From assembly GCA_963787195.1 (NCBI GenBank), contig CAWBCI010000028.1:1-33448 (forward strand): a stretch of 33,448 bases of DNA, in the 5' to 3' direction. This stretch comes from CAWBCI01 sp963787195. GTDB taxonomy: Bacteria > Bacteroidota > Bacteroidia > Bacteroidales > JAGOPY01. Below the pieces are notes generated by a model. It made no database searches, was not told where the DNA came from, and saw only the letters and a list, made by a program, of their open reading frames with translations. The position numbers and the translations under genes are program-made. This document shows positions 6,903 through 15,092 of this stretch, in pieces; position 1 is the stretch's first letter, and every line of letters starts with the position of its first letter.

Positions 6903-9665
6903 CTACCTCAGAATTAATTTCTGAAAACTTATGAAAGTATCATTCGTAGCTTTCAAAATATAAATTCCTTTTGGAAGGTTTATGAGATTGATTACAATCT
7001 CATTTTTCCCCATGCGTAGATCATGCAATTCCCTGGCGTATATTACCTGACCTTGAGGATTAATAATTTCCAGATCACGGTAATTGGTCCCATCCTCAAT
7101 ACTAACTGTAAATAATCCCGGACTTGGATTCGGGTATATCTTTATTGAATTGTATTTGTTGTTTTCATTAATCCCGCTACACTGGGCGAAATCGAAATAC
7201 ACCGTAACATCGCTGGTGTACTGACAATTATCAGATGTTTCAAGAGTCAGTGAATAAGATTTGCTGTCAAATCCTATACCCGTAGTTCCCACTTTGATAC
7301 TTTGCGCTTCAGATCCGTTTGACCAGTAGTAATGAACTCCGGGGTATATAGGATCAGGTGCCAGGACAACACTATCATATGGGCAGGCAACTATTTCAGA
7401 CCCTCCTGTAAACTGGAACTGTGGAGATTGTGTTACAATAACATTCACAGTATCATAAAAAGGATTGAAGTGATCAAATATTTCTACTACATAAGAATAT
7501 ATTCCAGCAGCACCAGGTGTTACTGTGAATAGCGAAGTAGTCGCCGTATCCTTTTGGACGATATTCTGATTATAGTACCATGTATAAATGTAATTAGGTT
7601 CATTACCACCTGACCCAAAAGCTTGCAGGGTAATAGGTTCACCTTCACATGTGCTCCCATTATCAGGAGATACGGTCACGCCGAGCGGACCCCCGGTTAT
7701 AACAACTGTTACCGAATCCTCTATACTGATACAGCCACTTTCCAGGTCGGTGACAACTAGCCAAAACTTGGTAGTGGAAAAAATATTCTTGGTAGGTGCA
7801 TTTTGTGTATAAGGGTTGATTAGCTGCACTTCCGGTTTCCATGCATAGCTGTAATTGCTGCTGCCCCCGGAGGCGCTGCCAAAGAGTGTGGTGCTTGTCC
7901 CATAAGGGATGGTATCATCAATGCCTGCATTGGCAAGTGGCAGCGGATTTACATTCACTGTTACATCGGCACTGGAATTGGTATAGCCATCATTAATCTC
8001 CACATGATAGATAGTATTCACAAGCGGGTAAACTACCGGGGAAGAAAGATCGGAAGAAAAGCTTCCCGGGGTAGATGTCCAGAGATAGGTATAATTACCG
8101 GTTCCACCATTCCCGGTGGCTGTTAAGTGTGAGCTTTCTCCTATGCATATATCCTGGGGGCTGGCGCTTGCCAAAGCTACAAGTGGTCCGCCGGTCTCAG
8201 GGACAAAATAGGGACCGGTAATGGTATCGCAATCATTCCCATCGACAGCCTGAAGGGTATAATAACCTGTATATACGGATGTGAGGTCAAGACTGTTTCC
8301 GATGACATTCCCCAGGTCGTCATACCAGGTATAAACCAGCGGTGGCGTTCCTGTAAAGCTAATACCAGTGATAGAACCGTTGTTAGCGCCAACTGTAGCG
8401 GAAATGATATTCATCGCAGATTCATCAACCTGGGGCGCTCCGGTCTGATCAACGAAATAAGGGCCGCTACTAGCTGCACAGGTATTATTGTCGCTAACCA
8501 GGAAATAATAATTTCCTGTACCGACATTTGCAAGGTCCAGGGCTGTTCCGACAATATCACCGGCTTCATTCGTCCATTGGTATTGATAAGGAGGAGTACC
8601 GGTAATGCTGAGTCCGGAAACAGCTCCGTTCGTCAAACCGCAGGTTGCCGGTGTGATATTGATATTTGCCGGATTTATTACAGGTGCACCCAGGCTCACG
8701 GCAAATGTCATAGTATTCCCCAGGGCATAATTTTCACAGGCATCATTGATAAAAGACAAGGGAATCAGCTGCAGTGAATAGTCGCCGTCTTCATTAATAC
8801 CATGATCCAGGAAAAGCGTATAATTTTTTTCCCAGTCAGCCCCTACCATGCAGGCATCACCTTGCACATCAAGGATGGTATAAGGTCCGCCGGGTCCGGA
8901 AAGAACAAAATCGGTCGGATCTACAGATTCGCAAGCCACATTCTCCGAAAATTCAATGTTGATTTGAGTTGCACCACAGGTAATTTCATCAGCGTTAATG
9001 GTTAGTAATGTGGGGCGTACGTTGTCATAGATCACAGCATCCGATGCGGAAAAGTCAAGGGTATAACCACCCTGTGGGCTTTGGCTCCAATTTTCGATGA
9101 GCAATACATAAGTCCGGCCGGCAGTGACAGGTAAATCGGCATTCCACTTACTGGTACCTGCGTCACCGCAATGATTACAATTACCCGATCCTCCCTGAAG
9201 AGTGCTGATGCCGGTATTCCCATTAGTAGAAGTAGAGCCGTATGCATTACAACTCTTTTGCATCAGGGGATAACTGCTGTAAATATCACCACAACGCAGG
9301 TTAGTAATATCATAAACAGCCCAGTCGTAATCATCCACCTGAAAGAATGGAGCAATAGTGAGCCTCAGATTCCCTCCCTGCTGAACTGTAAAAATATACC
9401 ACACACTGTTTTTTTCGCCATCCAGGCAAGATCCCGGGCAATCAAGGGTACAATCACCGGATGGGTTATAAACTTCATTCGGGTAATTTCCCGAACCCAA
9501 ATAAGATGTTTGTTGAGTATAGGTATCCTGGCATACCGGAATCGCCCCCAGGCAATCCTGTACTGTTGGAACCTGAGCGTAAGAAGTTGAGAATCCGAGT
9601 AACAGACTGATAAACAGACCTGCTATTATTATATTAAAAGTTTTGAGAGTAAATATTTTTGACAT
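6903..9665 (-). CDS. Large secreted Ig/SprB-like repeat protein with T9SS type A sorting domain (paralog 2)
   Basis: The protein has 920 residues with a signal peptide at about 1-30 (IIIAGLFISLLLGFSTSYA). Residues 31-210 are a Cys-rich N-terminal domain (VWYIFTVQQGGNLRLTIAPF, DYDWAVYDIT, YVLLIENWSQSP). An Ig-like domain covers about 215-325. Two tandem SprB-like repeats follow at about 336-405 and 419-488 (TCGLTNGAVSGLSITGTPPY, then a matching SITGISFTGTPPLVYTW). Ig/PKD repeats run to 840, and a type A sorting domain occupies 842-920 (IKIYPNPSPG, LPKGIYILKA, SFQKLILR). Residues from about 492 onward match the C-terminal half of the 932-residue protein, whereas the middles differ, so these are duplicated, domain-shuffled paralogs. 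Export by T9SS and surface attachment are family knowledge; the ligand or substrate is unknown. Confidence 0.9.
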   Translation of the reverse strand: MSKIFTLKTFNIIIAGLFISLLLGFSTSYAQVPTVQDCLGAIPVCQDTYTQQTSYLGSGNYPNEVYNPSGDCTLDCPGSCLDGEKNSVWYIFTVQQGGNLRLTIAPFFQVDDYDWAVYDITNLRCGDIYSSYPLMQKSCNAYGSTSTNGNTGISTLQGGSGNCNHCGDAGTSKWNADLPVTAGRTYVLLIENWSQSPQGGYTLDFSASDAVIYDNVRPTLLTINADEITCGATQINIEFSENVACESVDPTDFVLSGPGGPYTILDVQGDACMVGADWEKNYTLFLDHGINEDGDYSLQLIPLSFINDACENYALGNTMTFAVSLGAPVINPANINITPATCGLTNGAVSGLSITGTPPYQYQWTNEAGDIVGTALDLANVGTGNYYFLVSDNNTCAASSGPYFVDQTGAPQVDESAMNIISATVGANNGSITGISFTGTPPLVYTWYDDLGNVIGNSLDLTSVYTGYYTLQAVDGNDCDTITGPYFVPETGGPLVALASASPQDICIGESSHLTATGNGGTGNYTYLWTSTPGSFSSDLSSPVVYPLVNTIYHVEINDGYTNSSADVTVNVNPLPLANAGIDDTIPYGTSTTLFGSASGGSSNYSYAWKPEVQLINPYTQNAPTKNIFSTTKFWLVVTDLESGCISIEDSVTVVITGGPLGVTVSPDNGSTCEGEPITLQAFGSGGNEPNYIYTWYYNQNIVQKDTATTSLFTVTPGAAGIYSYVVEIFDHFNPFYDTVNVIVTQSPQFQFTGGSEIVACPYDSVVLAPDPIYPGVHYYWSNGSEAQSIKVGTTGIGFDSKSYSLTLETSDNCQYTSDVTVYFDFAQCSGINENNKYNSIKIYPNPSPGLFTVSIEDGTNYRDLEIINPQGQVIYARELHDLRMGKNEIVINLINLPKGIYILKATNDTFISFQKLILR

Positions 9666-9837
9666 TAGAGTAGTATTTGAATTCCTGAATCAGGGGCTAA
9701 ATATAAATCATCTGTTTAACGGGATGTTAAAATTAATCAATTTTTATAAAAATTATTCTTAAATATTCATTAAAACCCATATGAAACAAAATAGAAGGCT
9801 TGATGATGGATTATTATGGCTATCGCATTTTCACTCC

Positions 9838-10374
9838 CTATTCTTCGGATTCTATATAAGGTTTGAATCTCTCAAAAAGAAAATGGTGCCAGACATTTGC
9901 CACAAGTTCCGGCACGCCTTTCTCCACTTCTCCTGCACCATGAACTGAAAGTTTCAGGCTGGTAGAATCATCGCCCTTTTCTAAAAAAGTATAAGTACAT
10001 ACCAATTGAAGGGCTTTCCCTGAAAGTCCCAGCGGACCTTCGAAGCGGAGCAGTTTACCACGGTCCGCATAAATGACGGTGGCATGTTTAACCCCGTCAC
10101 CCTGCTCATTGAATATTTCATAAAAACCTCCACCCGGTTTAGCCTCAATATATAATTTATATGGCTTTTCTGAAAAAGAATGATCCCACCAGGCACTTAT
10201 ATCTCCTGTTATGGCATCATAAATATCCACTGGCTTGCCAGGCAAACTTAATTCCTGATCAAAAGAAAAAACATCGTAAAGGGGCTTTTCAGCCTGGGCT
10301 TTTATATCATTCAAAATGAGTAACAAAAATGATATAAGAATGATGTTTATTTGAAAGGGTAGATTTTTTTTCAT
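9838..10374 (-). CDS. Exported SRPBCC/AHSA1-fold protein
   Basis: The 178-residue protein has a strong signal peptide (PFQINIILISFLLLIL, cleavage near KAQAE at about residue 30). The mature part has the SRPBCC (Bet v1-like) pattern: VFSFDQELSLPGKPVDIYDA for the first strand and helix, ISAWWDHSF, GGGFYEIFN, a strand pair around VIYADRGKLLRFEGPLGLSG, VCTYTFLEKGDDSTSLKLSV and a C-terminal helix FLFERFKPYIE. The WWD and FEGPLG segments resemble AHSA1/START-like proteins, which bind hydrophobic ligands in a central cavity. Most family members are cytosolic, so export is unusual. It is divergent from the dehydrogenase at 10652 and stands apart (173 bases) from the cargo operon downstream. The ligand is unknown. 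Confidence 0.82.
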   Translation of the reverse strand: MKKNLPFQINIILISFLLLILNDIKAQAEKPLYDVFSFDQELSLPGKPVDIYDAITGDISAWWDHSFSEKPYKLYIEAKPGGGFYEIFNEQGDGVKHATVIYADRGKLLRFEGPLGLSGKALQLVCTYTFLEKGDDSTSLKLSVHGAGEVEKGVPELVANVWHHFLFERFKPYIESEE

Positions 10375-10423
10375 ATCTATGTGAATATTATTATTAGTGA
10401 AGAAAAGAATTTAATTCCACTTT

Positions 10424-10431
10424 CAAATATA
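10424..10431 (-). promoter_or_regulatory. -7 box for the exported SRPBCC gene
   Basis: On the minus strand this reads TATATTTG, an exact TAnnTTTG match. It is 50 bases upstream of the ATG at 10374, giving a leader of roughly 43-45 bases. The -33 region, about 20 bases further up, is only a weak match (TTATG), so the call rests on the -7 box and its position. Confidence 0.45.
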
Positions 10432-10630
10432 AATACTTTGCTTTATTTTCACATAACTAAATATAAATCTCCTGAAATCAGATAAAGTTGCCTGAAGATC
10501 CAATTTTTTATCCGCCAAATCGGTAAATCCGGCATTTTTCACTGGAGCATAAGGTGATCAGGCATAAACCAGGTTGAATTTTTTGGGATGAAGAGTTTTT
10601 TGGCAGAAAAAGAAAGAAGGTCATTATGCC

Positions 10631-10638
10631 TACTTTTG
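10631..10638 (+). promoter_or_regulatory. -7 box for the COG2509 dehydrogenase, predicting a very short leader
   Basis: TACTTTTG is an exact TAnnTTTG match ending 13 bases before the ATG at 10652, so the predicted transcript would begin only about 7-9 bases upstream of the start codon. No good -33 element lies at the usual spacing. If the leader is really this short, initiation at 10652 would be close to leaderless; the in-frame ATG at 10679 is the alternative start. Confidence 0.45.
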
Positions 10639-10651
10639 TATAAATTTTCAC

Positions 10652-12184
10652 ATGGGATATAAAATCATAAATCTGAAAATGCCCACGGGCTATACGGATG
10701 AAATTCTGAAACAAAGGATTTCAAAAGAATTGCATTTGAAGGATTTTACTTTTAAAATCGAAAATAAAAGCCTGGATGCCCGAAAAAAAGCTAATATTTT
10801 TTGGTTATTGAGGGTAGTAGTGAGTTCCCCGGCAATTCAAAGTGCTGATCCTGAAAAAGCCCTCAGTTTAAACATCCCTTATAAAAAGAGGAATCATAAA
10901 GTGCTTGTTACAGGGAGCGGACCGGCCGGATTTTTTGCTGCCTATGTACTTCAATCCGCCGGTTTTGATACTATTTTGATCGAAAGAGGCGCTGATGTCT
11001 TTCACAGGGAAGAAGGAATCCTGGACTTTGAACGCAATGGAAACTTCAGTTCCACCGCCAATTATTCCTTTGGGGAAGGAGGAGCCGGGACCTTTTCAGA
11101 TGGTAAGCTAACTTCCCGTTCGAAGCATATTACAGCCGAAAGGGAATTCATTATTTCCTGTTATATCGGTGCCGGGGCGCCTGAGGAGATCCGTTATATG
11201 GCTTATCCTCATTTAGGCAGCGACAATCTCAAGCATATAGTAAAAAACCTCCGAAAAGATTATACCCGCCTGGGAGGAGAAATGCGCTTCGAAACACAAT
11301 TACTGGACCTTATCATCGAAAACCGGAAAGTAAAGGAGGCAGTCACCAATAAGGGCAATATCCCGGCCGACTTATTCATCATTGCACCGGGCCATTCAGC
11401 TTTTGAAACCTATCGTATGCTGATGAAAGCCGGTATAGAATTCAGAACTAAGAATTTCGCAATCGGGACAAGGGTGGAACATCGCCAGGATTTGATAAAC
11501 CTTGCCCAGTGGGGGACAGAAGAGCTTCCCGGAGTGAAAGCAGCAGAGTACAGGCTCACGTCGGATGGAGACGGTTCACACCCGGTTTATACCTTTTGCA
11601 TGTGTCCCGGAGGAATGGTCGTTCCAGCTTCGGCTTATGAACATATAAATATTGTAAACGGCATGAGTAATTACCGCCGCAACGGGCGCTTTGCCAATGC
11701 GGCCTGCGTGGCCGGGATACACCCGGATCAGCTTGCCGGACATAAACTCAGGGCCTCCGAGGCTCTCGACTGGCTGGAAAAACTGGAAGCTTCTTTTTTC
11801 GATTTTTCAGGTGGCTATAAGGCCCCTTACTGCTCCATAGAAGATTTCCTTATGGAAAAAGATCCGGCAATGAAACATGAAAGCAGCTATCCACTTGGAC
11901 TCAAACCCGCCCGTTTATGGGAAATGCTCCCTCCCCCGGTCAGCGCCGCGCTGAAGGCTGGTCTCAAGGATTTTACCCACAAGATTAAAGGTTACGAGAA
12001 GGGCATCATGCTGGGACTTGAAAGCAAGACATCTTCTCCCATCCAGGTCTTAAGGGAAAAAAACGGCTTGTGTGAGGGTACTGAAAACCTCTTTTTAGTT
12101 GGTGAAGGAAGCGGTTACGCCGGAGGAATCATTTCGAGCGGGGCAGATGGTATCAGGGCGGCGATTAGCATTGTTGGGACTTAG
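10652..12184 (+). CDS. COG2509-family FAD-dependent dehydrogenase
   Basis: The protein has 510 residues. An N-terminal region of about 80 residues (LKQRISKELHLKDFTFKIEN, ANIFWLLRVVVSS) precedes a Rossmann FAD-binding motif VLVTGSGPAGFFAAYVL (GxGxxG at 88-93) with the ribose-binding Glu in ILIERG (111). Other family blocks are FSSTANYSFGEGGAGTFSDG, KLTSRSKH, TYRMLMKAGIEF, FCMCPGGMVVPA and the C-terminal FAD-contact segment LFLVGEGSGYAGGIISSGA. This is the widespread but uncharacterised family often annotated as NAD(P)/FAD-dependent oxidoreductase; its substrate is not known. It is cytoplasmic, with no signal peptide. It is a single plus-strand gene between minus-strand genes, so probably monocistronic. 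The ATG at 10652 keeps the conserved N-terminus; a start at 10679 would remove nine residues. Confidence 0.9.
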   Translation: MGYKIINLKMPTGYTDEILKQRISKELHLKDFTFKIENKSLDARKKANIFWLLRVVVSSPAIQSADPEKALSLNIPYKKRNHKVLVTGSGPAGFFAAYVLQSAGFDTILIERGADVFHREEGILDFERNGNFSSTANYSFGEGGAGTFSDGKLTSRSKHITAEREFIISCYIGAGAPEEIRYMAYPHLGSDNLKHIVKNLRKDYTRLGGEMRFETQLLDLIIENRKVKEAVTNKGNIPADLFIIAPGHSAFETYRMLMKAGIEFRTKNFAIGTRVEHRQDLINLAQWGTEELPGVKAAEYRLTSDGDGSHPVYTFCMCPGGMVVPASAYEHINIVNGMSNYRRNGRFANAACVAGIHPDQLAGHKLRASEALDWLEKLEASFFDFSGGYKAPYCSIEDFLMEKDPAMKHESSYPLGLKPARLWEMLPPPVSAALKAGLKDFTHKIKGYEKGIMLGLESKTSSPIQVLREKNGLCEGTENLFLVGEGSGYAGGIISSGADGIRAAISIVGT

Positions 12185-12223
12185 TTATCCCTAAAATTAT
12201 AAGAACCCAATTTCGAAAGAATC

Positions 12224-12685
12224 TTACCTTGCATCAATATAGTCCTGTTCTGTGAAAGTATATTTAAATTCCCACTCACGTCGAAATTTTGATACATCTT
12301 TTAATATTGTAAGATAATTTGATCCATTATAAATATTTCGCTTTGAGTTGAATGAATAGCTATTCGGATTAGATCCAGAAAAGTTCGATGTATAATGTGT
12401 TATAGAGTACAGACTATCAAATGTAACCACGATAGAGTCACTCCCTCCGCCGCAGAAACATATTCCTTCACCTATACCTCCATTTATTGTTTGAAAAACT
12501 AACTTTTCAGAATTCCCATTTAATGTAAATGAAGAAACATCAAGAACCTGGCCATCCCTAAAAGCCTGCACATTTATCATATGATCACTTGAATTAAAAA
12601 AATAATTACTGCTTTCAGTCATTGATTCCTTTATACATGAAGTAAATACTATGGATAAAAAGATCAGATAATAAACAGGTTTCAT
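12224..12685 (-). CDS. Small lipoprotein of unknown function
   Basis: The 153-residue product starts with a short lipoprotein signal (YYLIFLSIVFTSC) whose cysteine at position 17 fits a Bacteroidota lipobox, followed by a polar KESMTESSN linker. The rest is beta-rich and Asn/Ser-rich, with an unusual glycine- and cysteine-rich loop ICFCGGGSDSI near residue 85 and a Lys/Arg/Glu-rich tail (KFRREWEFKYTF). It is likely anchored in the outer membrane or its periplasmic face. I do not recognise a family. It is convergent with the dehydrogenase gene (39 bases between the stops) and has AT-rich DNA upstream. The CFC pair could bind metal or form a disulfide, but this is speculation. Confidence 0.75.
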   Translation of the reverse strand: MKPVYYLIFLSIVFTSCIKESMTESSNYFFNSSDHMINVQAFRDGQVLDVSSFTLNGNSEKLVFQTINGGIGEGICFCGGGSDSIVVTFDSLYSITHYTSNFSGSNPNSYSFNSKRNIYNGSNYLTILKDVSKFRREWEFKYTFTEQDYIDAR

Positions 12686-12961
12686 TTTAGAAGAAGTATT
12701 AAATTAAATAATTTTTCTGATAATCGGTAACTAAGTGCCATTATAAAACATTATAGTTTACAACAAAGCAACGCCGGTAAATCCAAGCAATTAATAAAAG
12801 TAATATTAAATTGAATTATTTATAAAAATTCTAAGTAAATTGAATAGTCAAATGTAAATTCTTTTTTTAATATAATAAGTTAAAATATTCATTTATACTA
12901 AAAGTCAATATGACCTCAAATTAGTAAAGTGCATGTGCTAAATGCAAAAAGTTTTAACTTA

Positions 12962-13717
12962 TTATTTTTCAAGACCTCTGATAATTTTGGATATATTTTT
13001 CACTTCAAAAAAGGCCACGAACTTACAAGCAAATCCGAGCAGCTTACCCGGAGGGGCTTTTATCACCTGACCAAGCCTGGCGATCATTTTGTCAACCTCT
13101 TCTTCCCTGGTCTTTTTCAAATCTTCTTCCGTATGTGCCAGCTTTTCCGCGAAATCCCAGGCCTGTTCCCGGGCTTTTACCATACTGAAATTAATGATCG
13201 CTTCATCTTTATCCCCTCCTATCCAATCAAAAATGACCATCAGGCGGGAAACCCTCCCGAGCCTCCTTTGCATTTCATTGATGAGGCCGTTCAGGATATC
13301 ATTTACCTTCATAAAATCGGTTTTCAAATCCTCCAGCTCTTTAGCCCGGGAGATCTCATAAGCAGTCATCCCCAGGTCATAATTGATATGGGCATTCATT
13401 CCCAGGAGTATATGCTGCAAAATGGTAAGCCTTTCTGATTTAACCCGGAAAGCTATCTCCCAGGATTTCGGGACACTCATTCCGGATTGAAAATTATAAT
13501 AGGCCTGCAGGTACTTACTGGCAAAGCGTATATCGAATCTTTCCATCCTGTCATTATCCTCAAAGTCCTGATTCTGTATGGCTTGCTTTATTTGTGCCGT
13601 AGTCCGCCTGTATACATAGGCAAAAATGCCAAGATGGTCATTGTCCTTTACCGAATCCTGAATAATGCTGTCCAGTTGTTCCAGGACCTGGTCTATGCTT
13701 GTCGGAAGGGTATTCAT
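12962..13717 (-). CDS. DUF5995 family protein
   Basis: The 251-residue, mostly helical protein has no signal peptide or membrane segment. The blocks FAYVYRRTTAQIKQAI, NDRMERFDIRFASKYL, KSWEIAFR and especially LQHILLGMNAHINYDLGMTA match the DUF5995 family, whose conserved NAHINxDLG core suggests a helical bundle with a buried polar (possibly metal-binding) site. No biochemical function is established. Its start is 24 bases downstream of the stop of the broken metallophosphoesterase gene on the same strand, so the two were probably co-transcribed. Confidence in the family is good; the function is open. Confidence 0.85.
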   Translation of the reverse strand: MNTLPTSIDQVLEQLDSIIQDSVKDNDHLGIFAYVYRRTTAQIKQAIQNQDFEDNDRMERFDIRFASKYLQAYYNFQSGMSVPKSWEIAFRVKSERLTILQHILLGMNAHINYDLGMTAYEISRAKELEDLKTDFMKVNDILNGLINEMQRRLGRVSRLMVIFDWIGGDKDEAIINFSMVKAREQAWDFAEKLAHTEEDLKKTREEEVDKMIARLGQVIKAPPGKLLGFACKFVAFFEVKNISKIIRGLEK

Positions 13718-13741
13718 AATTGTTTCATTTGCCCGAACTCT

Positions 13742-14894
13742 TTATTTCATCCGGATTGTAAATTCCACTATCTCCGGCCGATTACCAAGCCTTACAGGTG
13801 GCCCCCAGGTACCGAATCCGGAAGAAACATAATAATAAGTGCCGTTCTTTTTCATCAATCCATAATCCAATTCAAAAATAGCATGCGTGATATAGTTAAG
13901 AGGCCACATCTGCCCCCTGTGGGTGTGACCGGAAACAAGCAGGTCAACCCCTGCAGCAGATGCCTGATTATAACTGTTGGGCTGATGGTCCATCAGGATG
14001 AGCGGCAAAGAGAGATCGGCACCTTCCAGGATTTTATTCAAAGGCTTGCGGGCTTTACCCGTCATACGGGATTTTTCCCTGTCATCCCGCCCGGCTAACA
14101 GGAGTATGTTATCAATGTTCACCATTGTATCCTGAAGGTAGGTAATCCCTGATTTCTCCATATATTCAATACTTTTCAAATAATCACCATAGAATTCATG
14201 ATTCCCCGTAATGGCATAGACACCTAAGGGAGGATGCAAGCGTGTAAAGTGCTTTCCCATCTGCTTTTTATAAACCGGAAGTGGATGCTGGTCGACCAGA
14301 TCACCTCCGAAAAGCACCAGGTCAGGATTTAATTCGTTGATCCTGTCAATCATCCGGCTGATCCTCCTGTTCCCGATGATACCTCCCATATGCAAGGTCA
14401 GTCGCAAGCACCACTTTCAATTCTTTCTTCAGTCCCGCTTTCTTGTCGAGATCAATCTGAATGCGGTGTATGCGGGGATTTGCAGCATTTATATATCCAG
14501 CCAGGACTAAGAGGATTGAAACTGAAAATACAGCTGAAAATAACCATCGGCCGGAAAGTATGCCTGCCGACCAGGATGTAGGAAAAAAGTGCAGCCAGTG
14601 ATCTGCCAGTCTTACTATATCCGTCAAAAATGTAAAAAGAAGGAGATAGAAAAACAATCCAAGCCAGAGGGAACCGGCGTAGTTTACTATATTCCCAATA
14701 ATTGTGGGGTTTCCCCTTTCCAGAATCTGTCCTGCAATAAATGAAAGTGCAAGTATCCAGAATACCCATGGAAAAGCCTGTCTGAATGAAGTTCCTTCCA
14801 GGGCTGTCATCCCACGACGGAAAATATACCAATGCAATAAGAGGTAAAGTCCGAAAAAGATAGAGAAAAAGATTACAAAAAAGAAGTTTTTCAT
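13742..14894 (-). pseudogene. Membrane-anchored metallophosphoesterase, split by a single extra base
   Basis: Two overlapping frames make one protein of about 383 residues. The first (from ATG 14894) has four membrane segments (FFFVIFFSIFFGLYLLL, FPWVFWILALSFIAGQI, SLWLGLFFYLLLFTFL, FSAVFSVSILLVLAGYI) and leads to KVVLATDL, then runs on out of frame to a stop at 14346. The second continues with HMGGIIGNRR, then GGDLVDQ, GNHEFYGDY, and SGHTHRGQMWP, and ends at 13742. Removing one base (14393 on the plus strand) restores ATD-LH-MGG, the expected first metal-binding motif D-x-H of calcineurin-like phosphoesterases. The downstream frame by itself can only start at TTG 14407 or inside HMGG and would lack the first metal-ligand Asp. 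Intact relatives have an N-terminal membrane domain and a catalytic domain of unknown substrate. Either the gene is newly inactivated or the assembly has an error. Confidence 0.85.
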
Positions 14895-15064
14895 CGATTT
14901 ACCGGATCTGAGTTGGATTAAGATTTAATTTGAAGAATGATAACGGAATTTTAGCCAATGATGTATTTGTAGAGGTAAAAACAATTAAAGCTGCCAAGTG
15001 TTCAGCAAAGCCCTTCAGTCCTCTCAACCCAAACCGAAAATCAAAAATGGAGAATTTAAAATCC

Positions 15065-15092
15065 AAATCTGAATTCTGAAATCTGAAATCTT
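15065..15092. repeat. Degenerate heptamer tandem repeat (AAATCTG) x4
   Basis: Four tandem 7-base units read AAATCTG, AATTCTG, AAATCTG, AAATCTT. The array reaches into the stop codon of the sugar porter (15091-15093), and the flanking sequence is loosely similar AT-rich DNA. This looks like slippage-prone low-complexity sequence rather than a regulatory site. Confidence 0.55.

Noticed and set aside
12849..12856. Minus-strand TACATTTG as promoter for the small lipoprotein gene
   Set aside because: Exact -7 match, but it would give a leader of more than 150 bases, has no -33 partner, and the region is so AT-rich that chance matches are likely.
13742..14407. Stand-alone 221-residue phosphoesterase starting at TTG 14407
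   Set aside because: The first residues before HMGG are out-of-frame reading of the upstream gene, and the product would lack the Asp of the first metal motif. It is the 3' part of a frameshifted gene.
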